Shown here piece after piece: positions 15,813 to 24,032 of a DNA stretch of 43,313 nt. The DNA comes from Aquimarina agarilytica ZC1 (GTDB taxonomy: Bacteria; Bacteroidota; Bacteroidia; Flavobacteriales; Flavobacteriaceae). The stretch is taken from the NCBI RefSeq assembly GCF_000255455.1, contig NZ_JH621247.1, positions 144,319 through 187,631 on the forward strand, given 5' to 3'. Numbering within the stretch: position 1 is the first letter of the stretch; every line of letters begins with the position of its first letter. The notes beneath the pieces are model-generated. The model was not told where the DNA came from. It did no database searches and saw nothing but the letters and a program-made list of their open reading frames with translations. A program made the translations under genes and the position numbers.

Positions 15813-16400
15813 ATGAAAAAACTATTTAAAGGAGGATTGCTTAGTGTAGCACTTTTAGCAGCCGTAGTAGTTAATGCAGCCGAAAAAATGAACGTAAAAG
15901 TTTTAGGTTCAAAGGCACTGAACGTTTCTTTATCTGGAGTAGCAAAAGGGGAGTCTTTGTCTATTGTTGATAAAAGTGGAATTACGTTGTTTTCAGAAAC
16001 ATTGAGTCAGGCAGACGTATTTGAAAAAACTTTTGATTTAACCTATTTGCCAGAAGGAGTGTATTTTTTAGAGTCAAATGAGGAAAAAAGAATAAATGTA
16101 TCACCTATTCTTATAGCAAATAATAAAGTTTCATTAATTGCGGGTGGATCAAAAGTGTATAACGAACCTAGGGTTGTTGTCAATGGTTCCATTGCAAAGG
16201 TGGTTTTGGATAATTCTTCAAAAACAGATGTAGTGATTACTGTGAGAGATGCTGATGATTCAGAATTGTTAAGATCTGAGGTGTTAACCGCAGAAAATAT
16301 ATATAAAAAGTTTGATTTTTCTGCCTTACCTAAAGGAGAGACTTATACTATTACAGTTAAGGAAGATGATTATTACTTTATAAAAGAAATTAATTTATAG
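15813..16400 (+). CDS. small secreted protein, paralogue 3 of 3
   Basis: A 195-residue member of the same family, clearly more diverged than copies 1 and 2 but with the same signal peptide (MKK-LFKGGLLSVALLAA), the same two-half beta architecture and conserved anchor positions (LPEGVYFLE, KVYNEP, FSALPKGE). It is divergent from the AraC-type gene. Its terminator differs from those of copies 1 and 2, so it is an older duplicate. Function unknown. Confidence 0.85.
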   Translation: MKKLFKGGLLSVALLAAVVVNAAEKMNVKVLGSKALNVSLSGVAKGESLSIVDKSGITLFSETLSQADVFEKTFDLTYLPEGVYFLESNEEKRINVSPILIANNKVSLIAGGSKVYNEPRVVVNGSIAKVVLDNSSKTDVVITVRDADDSELLRSEVLTAENIYKKFDFSALPKGETYTITVKEDDYYFIKEINL

Positions 16401-16432
16401 TTAGTTGTTGTTAATACATAGAATTAGTTGTT

Positions 16433-16466
16433 AAAATAGCCTTCTTTTTTGAGGGCTATTTTTTTT
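16433..16466 (+). terminator. terminator of secreted paralogue 3
   Basis: AAAATAGCC (16433-16441) pairs with GGCTATTTT (16454-16462) and is followed by further T residues. Confidence 0.85.
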
Positions 16467-16517
16467 GTTGAAAATGAATACCATAAATTATAATTATTAT
16501 GATTTAATTTTGTGATG

Positions 16518-16542
16518 AAAATAGGATTAAATCCTATTTTTG
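16518..16542. promoter_or_regulatory. dyad overlapping the aroC -7 element
   Basis: AAAATAGGATT (16518-16528) and AATCCTATTTT (16530-16540) are perfect inverted copies around one central base. The right half contains TATTTTTG (16535-16542), a -7 match placed 16 bases before the aroC start. A repressor site on the promoter is the simplest reading. Confidence 0.5.
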
Positions 16543-16558
16543 TCAAAAATAGCAATAC

Positions 16559-17626
16559 ATGGCAGGAAACAGTTTTGGAAAAGTATTTAAGTTGACCACT
16601 TTTGGTGAATCACACGGGGTAGCTATTGGAGGTGTAATTGATGGTTGTCCAGCAGGCGTTACTATAGATTTTGATGCTATTCAAGCAGAATTAGATCGAA
16701 GAAAACCAGGGCAATCAGCCATTGTAACACAACGAAAGGAACCGGATACTGTTGAGTTTTTATCAGGTATTTTTGAAGGTGTAACTACAGGGACCTCAAT
16801 AGGTTTTGTGATTCGAAATGCGAATCAAAAATCAAAAGATTATTCACATATAAAAGATTCTTTTCGTCCGTCGCATGCAGATTATACCTATTATAAAAAA
16901 TATGGAGATGTTCGCGATTATCGAGGAGGAGGACGTTCTTCAGCACGAGAAACAGCTTCACGTGTAGTAGCAGGTGCAGTTGCAAAGCAGGTGTTAAAGG
17001 GAGTGTCTTTTAATGCCTATGTTACTGGAGTAGGACATTTAAAATTAACTACGCCTTATAATGAATTGGATCTTTCGGCAACCGAGTCTAATATTGTGCG
17101 TTGTCCTGACCAAAATATGGCTAGTGAAATGGAAAGCTACATTAAGCAAATTAGAAAAGAAGGGGATACCGTAGGAGGTGTGGTGAGTTGTGTAATTAGT
17201 GGTGTTCCTGTTGGTTTAGGAGAGCCTGTATTTGATCGCTTACATGCCGAATTAGGTAAAGCAATGTTGTCTATAAATGCGGTTAAAGGTTTTCAGTACG
17301 GTAGTGGTTTTGAAGGATCTGCTTTAAAAGGAAGTCAGCATAATGATCTATTTAATGCAGATGGTACTACAAAAACAAATTTATCCGGAGGTATACAAGG
17401 TGGAATATCTAATGGAATGGATATTTACTTTGATGTAGCGTTTAAACCAGTGGCTACAATTATGCAGGATCAACATACGATAGATAAAGAAGGGAATATA
17501 GTTGAAATGCAGGGAAAAGGAAGACATGATCCTTGTGTTGTGCCACGTGCTGTGCCTATAGTTGAGGCTATGGCAGCTCTAGTGGTTGTAGATTATATGT
17601 TGCAAAATAGAGCAAGTCAAGTCTAA
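16559..17626 (+). CDS. aroC: chorismate synthase
   Basis: AroC converts 5-enolpyruvylshikimate 3-phosphate to chorismate using reduced FMN, the last step of the shikimate pathway. The 355 residues carry the three family signatures: [14 protein letters not shown] near the start, the [17 protein letters not shown]/substrate loop, and a C-terminal [17 protein letters not shown] segment. The start [10 protein letters not shown] is canonical. It has its own promoter and is closed by a strong terminator, so it is probably expressed alone. Confidence 0.97.
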   Translation: MAGNSFGKVFKLTTFGESHGVAIGGVIDGCPAGVTIDFDAIQAELDRRKPGQSAIVTQRKEPDTVEFLSGIFEGVTTGTSIGFVIRNANQKSKDYSHIKDSFRPSHADYTYYKKYGDVRDYRGGGRSSARETASRVVAGAVAKQVLKGVSFNAYVTGVGHLKLTTPYNELDLSATESNIVRCPDQNMASEMESYIKQIRKEGDTVGGVVSCVISGVPVGLGEPVFDRLHAELGKAMLSINAVKGFQYGSGFEGSALKGSQHNDLFNADGTTKTNLSGGIQGGISNGMDIYFDVAFKPVATIMQDQHTIDKEGNIVEMQGKGRHDPCVVPRAVPIVEAMAALVVVDYMLQNRASQV

Positions 17627-17644
17627 CATATTATGTTTCAAAAA

Positions 17645-17693
17645 AGACATAAAAAAAACTCGTAAAATTTATTTACGAGTTTTTTTTATGTCT
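17645..17693. terminator. bidirectional terminator between aroC and the LytTR gene
   Basis: A perfect 22-bp inverted repeat (17645-17666 against 17672-17693) with a five-base loop, containing ACTCGTAAA / TTTACGAGT between runs of eight A and eight T. It serves both convergent genes. Confidence 0.92.
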
Positions 17694-17703
17694 TGTTTTG
17701 TTT

Positions 17704-18414
17704 TTAAGAACTTAAAGCTTCACTTAGTGCCGCTTTTTTGTGTCGACTAACAGGAATTTGTTCTTGGTCAATTTCTATATTTCGGTTATTGTAGCGTTCT
17801 ACTTTCTTCAAATTTACAATATAGGACTTGTGTACCCTTAGGAAACGTTCGCTTGGCAATTGGGACTCAAATGACTTCATAGTGGCTAAAACAACCACAG
17901 GGTCACTGTTATCCATAATTAATTTAACATAATCACCTAAAGCTTCTACATATTTCAAATTATTTAAAAATATTTTTCGCTTCTTTAAATTGCTTTTTAC
18001 AAAAATATAATCTTCATTTTCTGCCGACTTACTTGTAGCAGCCATTTTTGTTTGACTTAAAGCTTTTTCAACTGCAGCATTAAAACGATCTCTTTTTAGT
18101 GGTTTACGCAAATAGTCTATAGCATCATAATCAAATGCCTTAAATGCATATTTTGTTTTTCCAGTAACAAATATGGTCTTTGGTTTATTCTCTAAATCAT
18201 CCAATAAATCAAAACCAGTTAGAATTGGCATTTCAATATCTAAAAACAATAAGTCAACAGGAATATCCAATAATCCATTTTTTGTTTCAATGGCGTTGTT
18301 CCACTCTGCTACTAGTTCTAAAGAGGAATGTTCCTCTATAAGTTTAACTATAGCAAGGCGTTGCAACTTTGAATCGTCAACAATGGCACATTTCAGAATG
18401 GAGTTATCTTGCAT
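17704..18414 (-). CDS. LytTR family response regulator (orphan)
   Basis: A 236-residue response regulator: receiver domain (about 7-125) with the acidic pair Asp13/Asp14, phospho-acceptor Asp59 in LLFLDIEMP and the conserved Lys near 108 (LRKPLK), then a LytTR DNA-binding domain (about 140-235; RFLRVHKSYIVNL is the typical core). No histidine kinase is adjacent, so the partner must be elsewhere. A 9-bp direct repeat spaced like LytTR sites lies 60-90 bases upstream, between this gene and the ribosomal operon. No good TAnnTTTG promoter is visible for it. Confidence 0.93.
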   Translation of the reverse strand: MQDNSILKCAIVDDSKLQRLAIVKLIEEHSSLELVAEWNNAIETKNGLLDIPVDLLFLDIEMPILTGFDLLDDLENKPKTIFVTGKTKYAFKAFDYDAIDYLRKPLKRDRFNAAVEKALSQTKMAATSKSAENEDYIFVKSNLKKRKIFLNNLKYVEALGDYVKLIMDNSDPVVVLATMKSFESQLPSERFLRVHKSYIVNLKKVERYNNRNIEIDQEQIPVSRHKKAALSEALSS

Positions 18415-18474
18415 ATCTATCTAATTAGTTATACAATACTAAATAATAAAATCCAATATCGCAAGAAAAAACGT

Positions 18475-18503
18475 GTTTTGTCGGAAAAAAGTGAGTTTTG
18501 TCG
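18475..18503. promoter_or_regulatory. direct repeat, candidate LytTR binding site
   Basis: GTTTTGTCG occurs at 18475-18483 and again at 18495-18503, a period of 20 bases (two helical turns). LytTR-domain regulators such as AgrA bind two 9-bp direct repeats with a similar spacing. It lies in the divergent region between the LytTR gene and rpsF, about 26 bases upstream of the rpsF -33 element. Confidence 0.5.
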
Positions 18504-18528
18504 ATGTATAATAATCGATGAAAAGCAC

Positions 18529-18558
18529 TTGTATATTTGACTAAAAAGCTTACTTTTG
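18529..18558 (+). promoter_or_regulatory. promoter of rpsF-rpsR-rplI
   Basis: TTG (18529-18531), 19 bases, TACTTTTG (18551-18558): an exact match to the flavobacterial promoter consensus, 33 bases before rpsF. Confidence 0.8.
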
Positions 18559-18591
18559 CAGTCTTAAAATTTAACAAATAAAATTTTTTTT

Positions 18592-18930
18592 ATGAATCAT
18601 TATGAAACTGTTTTCATCTTGAATCCCGTTTTATCTGAAGAACAGATAAAGGAGACAGTTAAGAAGTATGAGGATCTTCTTACTGAAAATGGAGCAAAGA
18701 TGGTAGCTAAAGAAGACTGGGGTCTTAAAAAATTAGCTTATCCTATTCAGCACAAAAAAAGTGGTTTTTACCATTTATTTGAGTACACTGTGTCAGGTGA
18801 AGTTATAAACAAACTTGAAATTCTATTTAGAAGAGACGAGAGAATAATGCGTTACCTAACTGTAAGCTTAGATAAGCATGCAATTTCTTGGGCAGAAAGA
18901 AGAAGAGTTAAACTTAAACAAAAAGCTTAG
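18592..18930 (+). CDS. rpsF: 30S ribosomal protein S6
   Basis: S6 binds 16S rRNA with S18 in the platform of the small subunit. The 112-residue sequence has the canonical [12 protein letters not shown] start, the [11 protein letters not shown] segment and the [10 protein letters not shown] helix. It is first in the conserved rpsF-rpsR-rplI operon, two bases ahead of rpsR. Confidence 0.97.
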   Translation: MNHYETVFILNPVLSEEQIKETVKKYEDLLTENGAKMVAKEDWGLKKLAYPIQHKKSGFYHLFEYTVSGEVINKLEILFRRDERIMRYLTVSLDKHAISWAERRRVKLKQKA

Positions 18931-18932
18931 TT

Positions 18933-19229
18933 ATGGCATCTATAGAACAACAAGCTAAAGGAAAAAAAGATGGAGAGATCAGGTATCTTACTCCATTAAA
19001 CATTGATACTAATAAAGAGAAGAAGTACTGTCGTTTCCAAAAATCTGGAATCAAGTATGTTGATTATAAAGATCCAGACTGGTTATTAGGTTTTTTAAAT
19101 GAACAAGGTAAAATTTTACCAAGACGTTTAACAGGAACTTCTTTAAAGTACCAACGTAAGGTAAGTGTTGCAGTAAAAAGAGCTAGACATTTAGCTTTAT
19201 TGCCATATGTAGCTGACTTAATGAAATAA
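18933..19229 (+). CDS. rpsR: 30S ribosomal protein S18
   Basis: S18, partner of S6 in the 30S platform. The 98 residues include the typical core ([47 protein letters not shown]). It starts two bases after rpsF and ends 12 bases before rplI, so translation of the operon is probably coupled. Confidence 0.97.
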   Translation: MASIEQQAKGKKDGEIRYLTPLNIDTNKEKKYCRFQKSGIKYVDYKDPDWLLGFLNEQGKILPRRLTGTSLKYQRKVSVAVKRARHLALLPYVADLMK

Positions 19230-19241
19230 TCGACCAAAACA

Positions 19242-19694
19242 ATGGAACTTATATTAAAAAAAGACGTTGAGAATCTAGGATTCGCAGACGATATAGTAGA
19301 AGTTAAAAATGGTTACGGTCGTAACTTTTTAATTCCTCAAGGATATGGAGTACTTGCTACTGTTTCTGCTAAAAAAGTATTAGCAGAAAATTTAAAGCAA
19401 CGTGCATATAAAGAGCAGAAGTTAGTTGATGATGCGCAAGCATTAGCTAATAAACTTAATGGTCTTGAAATTAAAATTTCTTCTAAATCAGGAGCTGGTG
19501 GTAAATTATTTGGATCTATCACTAATGCCGATGTTGCTGATGCTTTAGCTAAAGAAGGAATTTCTATTGAAAAGAAATTTATCAGCGTTCCAGGTGGTTC
19601 AATTAAGCGTTTAGGATCTTATGAAGCTCCTGTGCGTTTTCACCGTAACGTAATTGCAAATGCTGCTTTTGAAGTTGTTGCTGAAAAAGCATAA
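19242..19694 (+). CDS. rplI: 50S ribosomal protein L9
   Basis: L9 stabilises the base of the L1 stalk of the large subunit and affects reading-frame fidelity. The 150-residue length is standard. The N-terminal domain shows the conserved MELILKKDVENLG and KNGYGRNFLIPQGYG segments; the long helix and C-terminal domain follow. It is the last gene of the operon and is closed by a terminator. Confidence 0.97.
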   Translation: MELILKKDVENLGFADDIVEVKNGYGRNFLIPQGYGVLATVSAKKVLAENLKQRAYKEQKLVDDAQALANKLNGLEIKISSKSGAGGKLFGSITNADVADALAKEGISIEKKFISVPGGSIKRLGSYEAPVRFHRNVIANAAFEVVAEKA

Positions 19695-19715
19695 GTATTT
19701 GAAAAAATAAGAAAT

Positions 19716-19746
19716 AAGGCTATCTTGAAAAAGATGGCCTTTTTTT
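19716..19746 (+). terminator. terminator of the ribosomal operon
   Basis: AAGGCTATCTT pairs with AAGATGGCCTT around a GAAA tetraloop, with a T7 tail. Confidence 0.9.
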
Positions 19747-19776
19747 ATGTCAATCAAAATAGAGAAAACAAGTAAA

Positions 19777-20259
19777 ATGAAATACGCTCGTTTATCAAAA
19801 GAACAATTAGAAGCTTTACATCAAGAGTTTATTAATTTTTTAGCAACACAATCTATAACAGGTGACGAGTGGGCTGAAATTAAAGCAAATAAACCCGAAG
19901 TTGCAGAAGAGGAAATTGATGTTTTTAGTGATATGATTTGGGAAGGTGTTTTGAATAAAGTGGAATTTTTAGAACATTTTTCAAAAGATCAAATTCATTT
20001 GTTTTTCCTTACGGAAGAAAAAATGCATTTAATAGCTATTAAAGTAAAAAATAAGGCTATTGATTTATTAACCGATGAAGGTTATAAGTGGTTGCAGCAA
20101 AATTTAATGGATGATAGTGTGGCATTTTTTAATGCAACAAAGGAGTATACCGAAGATAAAAATGTAGATAAATTCAAAATTATCGAGCAAGGAGCTAATA
20201 TAACCAAAGGAGATTTGTATGCTTACTTTGCAAAGTTATTAGATAACAAAAAGGATTAA
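19777..20259 (+). CDS. conserved flavobacterial protein (DUF6495-like)
   Basis: An acidic, soluble, mostly helical protein with no signal peptide, of a family I recognise as widespread in Flavobacteriia (DUF6495-like), function unknown. I start it at the ATG at 19777 (MKYARLSKEQL, 160 residues). The earlier in-frame ATG at 19747 follows the last T of the upstream terminator directly, and the ten codons between look non-conserved. The segments around FLATQSITGDEW and VFSDMIWEGVL are its most characteristic parts. It may be read through from rplI or from an unseen promoter. Confidence 0.7.
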   Translation: MKYARLSKEQLEALHQEFINFLATQSITGDEWAEIKANKPEVAEEEIDVFSDMIWEGVLNKVEFLEHFSKDQIHLFFLTEEKMHLIAIKVKNKAIDLLTDEGYKWLQQNLMDDSVAFFNATKEYTEDKNVDKFKIIEQGANITKGDLYAYFAKLLDNKKD

Positions 20260-20300
20260 TGGAGTTGTAGTCTGTATCTTATGATAGCTTTATTGCGGCT

Positions 20301-20480
20301 ATTTAAACCCGAATTATGCATTAAAAAATCTATTACGTCTGCGATCTACTTCAAATACTATCGTAAACTGTATTTTTTAATTTAACCATAACGGTGCTAT
20401 GCTGAAATTAAGAAAACACTAGTATTTATTGTATATCACAGCCTCATGACAAAGTTTCAATGCATAATTCGGGTTAAACA
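20301..20480. repeat. foldback / MITE-like element 2
   Basis: The arm ACCCGAATTATGCATT (20307-20322) recurs inverted at 20459-20474 and continues outward with a one-base bulge. Inside, further pairs of inverted segments lie in the correct order: 20339-20349 with 20431-20441 (9 of 11 bases) and 20353-20360 with 20420-20427 (8 of 8). The whole 180 bases can therefore fold into one long imperfect hairpin. It is unrelated in sequence to foldback element 1. Confidence 0.6.
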
Positions 20481-20483
20481 AAC

Positions 20484-20517
20484 AAAAGCCCTTTTTTCAA
20501 TGAAATAAGGGCTTTTT
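20484..20517. terminator. bidirectional terminator before the MscS gene end
   Basis: AAAAGCCCTT (20484-20493) pairs with AAGGGCTTTT (20507-20516). It sits just past the stop of the leftward MscS gene, with T tracts on both strands. Confidence 0.88.
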
Positions 20518-20542
20518 GTTTTAAAGGTATCTTGTTTGTTGT

Positions 20543-21403
20543 TTAGCTTTTCATAGTTACAATACGCTGTGGCAACGGAGCGTCGTAGTTTGCTTCTCCA
20601 AGGGCTTCTACAATTTTTTGACGTGTATCCCAATATACATCCCAATAGTCATCAGATGTAGAGTAAGGTAGTGCTAATAATTCAACGCCGTTCGGACCTA
20701 GATTATTTACAGCTACTCTAGGAGCAGGATCCTTCATTACTTTGTCATCGGCTTTTAGTACATTCATTACTACTTCTTTTGCTTTTTTTATGTCTGTACC
20801 ATACTGAATTGCAAAAGGCATATCAACTCTTAAATGTCCAATTGTGGTTAGGTTAGTAATAGCTGCTGCCGTGATAGATCCATTTGGTATAATTTCAGTT
20901 TTGTTTTGAAAAGTTTCTAATATGGTAACAAAAACAGAAATTTCCTTTACAAAACCTAGTTTTCCGTTAGTTTCAATTAAGTCGCCTACTTTAAAGGGTC
21001 TAAAAATAAGAAGCATAACACCTGCGGCCATATGCCCTAATGATCCGTTAAAGGCACCACCAATGGCTAAACCTACAGCTGCAAGTAAAGCAGCAAAAGT
21101 AGCAGTCGGTATCCCTACAATTCCAGCAATGGAAATAAATAATAGTACTTTGAGTAAAAAACCAACAAGTGTAAGTAGAAAAGGTTTTAAAGTGCTATCA
21201 ATTTTACTGGTATCAAAAGCTTTGCGAACGGCTTTTAGAATAACTTTTATAATCCATAGTCCAATAATAAGTGCTACTATACCACCTACTATTTTAAGGC
21301 CATATTGTGCAACGCCTTCTTGAAGTGAATTAAATAATCCGCTCAGGGAATTCATAACATCGCTGCTGGTTTTTGTGACATTTTGGGTAATGCTCTCTTG
21401 CAT
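20543..21403 (-). CDS. MscS family small-conductance mechanosensitive channel
   Basis: A 286-residue inner-membrane channel that opens on osmotic downshock. It has three membrane segments (about 35-57, 72-95 and 100-130); the third is glycine/alanine-rich (GLAIGGAFNGSLGHMAAG), as in the MscS pore helix TM3. The beta domain with FKVGDLIE and the alpha/beta cytoplasmic domain follow. Length equals that of E. coli MscS (286). It is a single-gene unit; no clear promoter was seen. Confidence 0.95.
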   Translation of the reverse strand: MQESITQNVTKTSSDVMNSLSGLFNSLQEGVAQYGLKIVGGIVALIIGLWIIKVILKAVRKAFDTSKIDSTLKPFLLTLVGFLLKVLLFISIAGIVGIPTATFAALLAAVGLAIGGAFNGSLGHMAAGVMLLIFRPFKVGDLIETNGKLGFVKEISVFVTILETFQNKTEIIPNGSITAAAITNLTTIGHLRVDMPFAIQYGTDIKKAKEVVMNVLKADDKVMKDPAPRVAVNNLGPNGVELLALPYSTSDDYWDVYWDTRQKIVEALGEANYDAPLPQRIVTMKS

Positions 21404-21518
21404 AGTAATAGTTTTAATTTAAAATTTAAGTTCTATTAAATTTCATAAAACTAATTGTAAATCAATATGTTTTGGTGTAAATAATTAAAAATATTAGATG
21501 AAAGTGTAGTTAAATTCG

Positions 21519-21944
21519 TTAAAAATCCAAGAATAAACTTTTGATCTCGTCATTTGGGATCATGCAGCTTTCTTTTTTTCCGAACCATTTATACCTGTTT
21601 TTGGCAATAAAATCATAAATGGGATCTCTCATTTTTTCTGGAAAAAACAGAAATATCCTTAGCAATGGGTATAGGCCAGATAGTTCTTTTGATATTTCTA
21701 ATGCAGCTGTAGATTTAAAGTAATAAGCTTTTTTAGGGTCAATAAGAATTATGGAATCTATGATTTTTGGGTCAATATTTCGCTCAGCTAATAATTCTTT
21801 ACCCAATTCACTTTGTAATGAGGCATATCGAAAATTTCGTTTTTTATCATGTTTAATCATAAATTGTATGGCGCCACTGCACAGGTTGCAAACGCCATCA
21901 AAAAGAATGATTTTTATGTCTTTAGGGAGGTTATTGTAGTCCAA
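21519..21944 (-). CDS. thiol-disulfide oxidoreductase DCC family protein (DUF393)
   Basis: A 141-residue member of the DCC (DUF393) family. Its hallmark FDGVCNLCSG (a CxxC in a thioredoxin-like N-terminus) is at residues 14-23. Proteins of this family are predicted redox proteins; few have known roles. The start overlaps the end of the upstream lipoprotein gene by 14 bases, so the two are co-translated, possibly with maf and rlmH further upstream. Confidence 0.9.
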   Translation of the reverse strand: MDYNNLPKDIKIILFDGVCNLCSGAIQFMIKHDKKRNFRYASLQSELGKELLAERNIDPKIIDSIILIDPKKAYYFKSTAALEISKELSGLYPLLRIFLFFPEKMRDPIYDFIAKNRYKWFGKKESCMIPNDEIKSLFLDF

Positions 21945-22818
21945 GTTCTTTTCTTAAAGGGGTGAATTTATTGGAATTTTGATTCCAGTAAGGTAATAAT
22001 TTTGTCGTAATTCTTTTAGCAGTTGTGGGTAAGTGAGGTGAGATTTCTTCACTCCAGCTTTCAATAATATACGGGAATTGTTGTTGGAATGTAATTTTTA
22101 AGCTCCGTTTTAGTTCTGGATATGTTAAAGAGAATGTGTTTAAATTGTTGTTTTTTTGGATAGATGCTATGGCTTTATAGCTTTGCGTTTTTTTGTGGTT
22201 TAATCTTAAAAATTCAAAGGAAGGAATGCAGTTTATTTCGCCTTTAGGTAATAGTTTGTCACCATGTATTCGAATTAGATTCCATAACTCGTTTTCAAGG
22301 ATGCTTTTTTGTAATGATAATTTTTGATCTCCTTCCGATGCAAAGTATGATTTTATATCTATTTCAAAATTCTTTTTGTTGTTAAGCTGCATAAAAGTTT
22401 GGCCACACCATTCTTGAATACTAGCAGTGGTTTTAAGTGCGTGTTTTTTTTCTCCCTTTAAAGGGGAAAAAGAACTTTGCATAATACTATAAGGGTATAT
22501 GCCTGTAGTAAACTTTTTAACACTGTTAAGTTTGAGTACAGGGATGTTTTTTGGAGCTGAAATGTCAGCCTTTACTTGTTTTATTGGTAAAAAATCTTCG
22601 GTAACATAAATAAGTGTGGCAGTTCCATTACGTAATTCGCCATACCTGTTTTGAGATAATTCATAGGTGGAAATCTCGGCTTCTCCTTGGTACCAATAAC
22701 TTTTAAAATCGCTAGTTAGCTCAATTGGATTTGGTCTGTTTTTGGAGCTTTCCTGACAATTTACTAGGTGAATACTTAGTAAAAGACTTATGGCTATTGG
22801 CGTAAGTGATTTTTTCAT
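21931..22818 (-). CDS. conserved lipoprotein of unknown function
   Basis: I start at the ATG at 22818 (295 residues) because MKKSLTPIAISLLLSIHLVNC is a lipoprotein signal with lipobox LVNC; the earlier ATG at 22848 adds ten residues that spoil it. The mature protein is rich in beta-strand-like sequence and has a central conserved-looking segment with a lone Trp-Cys (SIQEWCGQTF). I recognise the type as common in Flavobacteriaceae beside maf, where databases sometimes carry over the name of maf. No catalytic motif is evident. Confidence 0.82.
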   Translation of the reverse strand: MKKSLTPIAISLLLSIHLVNCQESSKNRPNPIELTSDFKSYWYQGEAEISTYELSQNRYGELRNGTATLIYVTEDFLPIKQVKADISAPKNIPVLKLNSVKKFTTGIYPYSIMQSSFSPLKGEKKHALKTTASIQEWCGQTFMQLNNKKNFEIDIKSYFASEGDQKLSLQKSILENELWNLIRIHGDKLLPKGEINCIPSFEFLRLNHKKTQSYKAIASIQKNNNLNTFSLTYPELKRSLKITFQQQFPYIIESWSEEISPHLPTTAKRITTKLLPYWNQNSNKFTPLRKELGLQ

Positions 22819-22898
22819 AAGCAGTAAATCAGGGTTAGGAATTCGCAAAATTATTTTTTTTTTAAATTACAAAAGCATGTTAGTAAATTACGACTAGT

Positions 22899-23489
22899 TT
22901 AAGGTTTTGTCAATGCAATTAACGTTTCGTAAACAATATGCGTGGGTAAACCAACTACATTAAAGTAGCTTCCTTTAATTTTATCAATACCAATAAGTCC
23001 AATCCATTCTTGGATCCCATAGGCGCCAGCTTTATCAATCGGATTGTAGTTGGTTACATAATAATCAATTTCTTCAATAGTTAATTCTTTAAAGTGAACC
23101 TTGGTGGTGAAATGTTTAGTTATTTGTTTGTTTTTAGTGGTAAAACTAACAGAGGAAATGACATCATGCCAGTCATTGCTTAAGCTGGCTATCATTAGTT
23201 TAGCGTGTTCTGCGGATTGTGGCTTGCCAAGTGCATGGTGATTGTGCCAAACAATAGTATCGCTAGTAATTAAAATATCGTTATGTTGTAAGCGTTGTTT
23301 AAAAGCTGCGGCTTTTAGTTCGGATAAATAATTGGTAATTTCTTCAGCTTTTAAATGATCTGGATAAACTTCGTCAACAGGTTGTAGTTGGATCTCAAAA
23401 TCAATTTCGAGGTCTTTTAAAAATTGTTGTCGTCTGGGAGATCCAGAGGCAAGAATGATTTGATGATTTTTTAGTTTTTCTTGAAGCAT
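22899..23489 (-). CDS. maf: Maf family nucleotide pyrophosphatase
   Basis: Maf proteins hydrolyse non-canonical or regulatory nucleoside triphosphates (dTTP/UTP/modified pyrimidines) to monophosphates. The 196 residues include the N-terminal ILASGSPRRQ phosphate-binding motif and the TSDTIV and DKAGAYGIQ motifs. The GSPRRQ and KAG(A)YGIQ pattern fits the YhdE-like branch. It starts 20 bases after rlmH on the same strand and is probably co-transcribed. Confidence 0.95.
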   Translation of the reverse strand: MLQEKLKNHQIILASGSPRRQQFLKDLEIDFEIQLQPVDEVYPDHLKAEEITNYLSELKAAAFKQRLQHNDILITSDTIVWHNHHALGKPQSAEHAKLMIASLSNDWHDVISSVSFTTKNKQITKHFTTKVHFKELTIEEIDYYVTNYNPIDKAGAYGIQEWIGLIGIDKIKGSYFNVVGLPTHIVYETLIALTKP

Positions 23490-23509
23490 TTTGAGTCGAA
23501 TTAAAAGGG

Positions 23510-23983
23510 TTACCTGTGGTGATAGGGTTCATTTTTTAAAATAGTAAAACCGCGGTATAGTTGTTCGATAATAAATAAACGTACCATTTGATGCGAAAAA
23601 GTCATTTTTGAAAGAGAAATTTTTCCATTGGCTCTTTTGTAGATAGTCTCGCTAAATCCATAAGGGCCACCTATAACAAAAAATAAATTTTTGATGCCAC
23701 TATTCATGTGTTTTTGAAGGTAATTGGAAAAATCCACTGAATTGAATTGTTTACCATTTTCGTCCAAAAGGATAAGTGTATCAGATGTGTTTATTTTTTT
23801 TAAAATAAGTTCACCTTCCTTTTCTTTTTGTTGAGTTTCGCTTAAGTTTTTAACTTTTTTTAAATCAGGTATGATTTCAAAATTGAACTTTATATAAAAA
23901 CTGAGGCGTTTTTTATAGTCTTCAATTAATTGGGTTAATTGAAGACTGTCGGTTTTTCCAATAGCTAATAATGTAATTGTCAT
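23510..23983 (-). CDS. rlmH: 23S rRNA (pseudouridine1915-N3)-methyltransferase RlmH
   Basis: RlmH methylates pseudouridine 1915 of 23S rRNA on the assembled 70S ribosome. The 157-residue SPOUT fold is complete: the FFVIGGPYGF S-adenosylmethionine knot (about 100-109) and the conserved C-terminus with YRGFTILKNEPYHH. It is first in a leftward gene cluster (rlmH, maf, lipoprotein, DCC) and is divergent from nadC. Confidence 0.96.
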   Translation of the reverse strand: MTITLLAIGKTDSLQLTQLIEDYKKRLSFYIKFNFEIIPDLKKVKNLSETQQKEKEGELILKKINTSDTLILLDENGKQFNSVDFSNYLQKHMNSGIKNLFFVIGGPYGFSETIYKRANGKISLSKMTFSHQMVRLFIIEQLYRGFTILKNEPYHHR

Positions 23984-24014
23984 TGAAACAAATTCGGATT
24001 ACTTTGTACATTAG

Positions 24015-24022
24015 CAAAAATA
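24015..24022 (-). promoter_or_regulatory. -7 element of the rlmH-maf cluster
   Basis: On the minus strand TATTTTTG matches TAnnTTTG and lies about 31 bases before the rlmH start. No TTG at 19-20 bases was found. Confidence 0.45.
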
Positions 24023-24032
24023 ACGATACCAA

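Larger units (their letters stand above)
20260..20542. other. intergenic region with foldback element and terminator
   Basis: This 283-base stretch separates two convergent genes. It holds foldback element 2 (20301-20480) and a terminator; no ORF of interest was found. Confidence 0.6.

Noticed and set aside
13018..16400. Secreted paralogues as T9SS cargo with a C-terminal sorting domain
   Set aside because: They resemble the fold in part, but the whole protein is only ~170 mature residues and the usual conserved C-terminal motifs (GxY...VKV end) are not clear.
16401..16432. AGTTGTT-like repeats after paralogue 3 as another heptad array
   Set aside because: Only two imperfect units are present and they are out of register, unlike the operon arrays.
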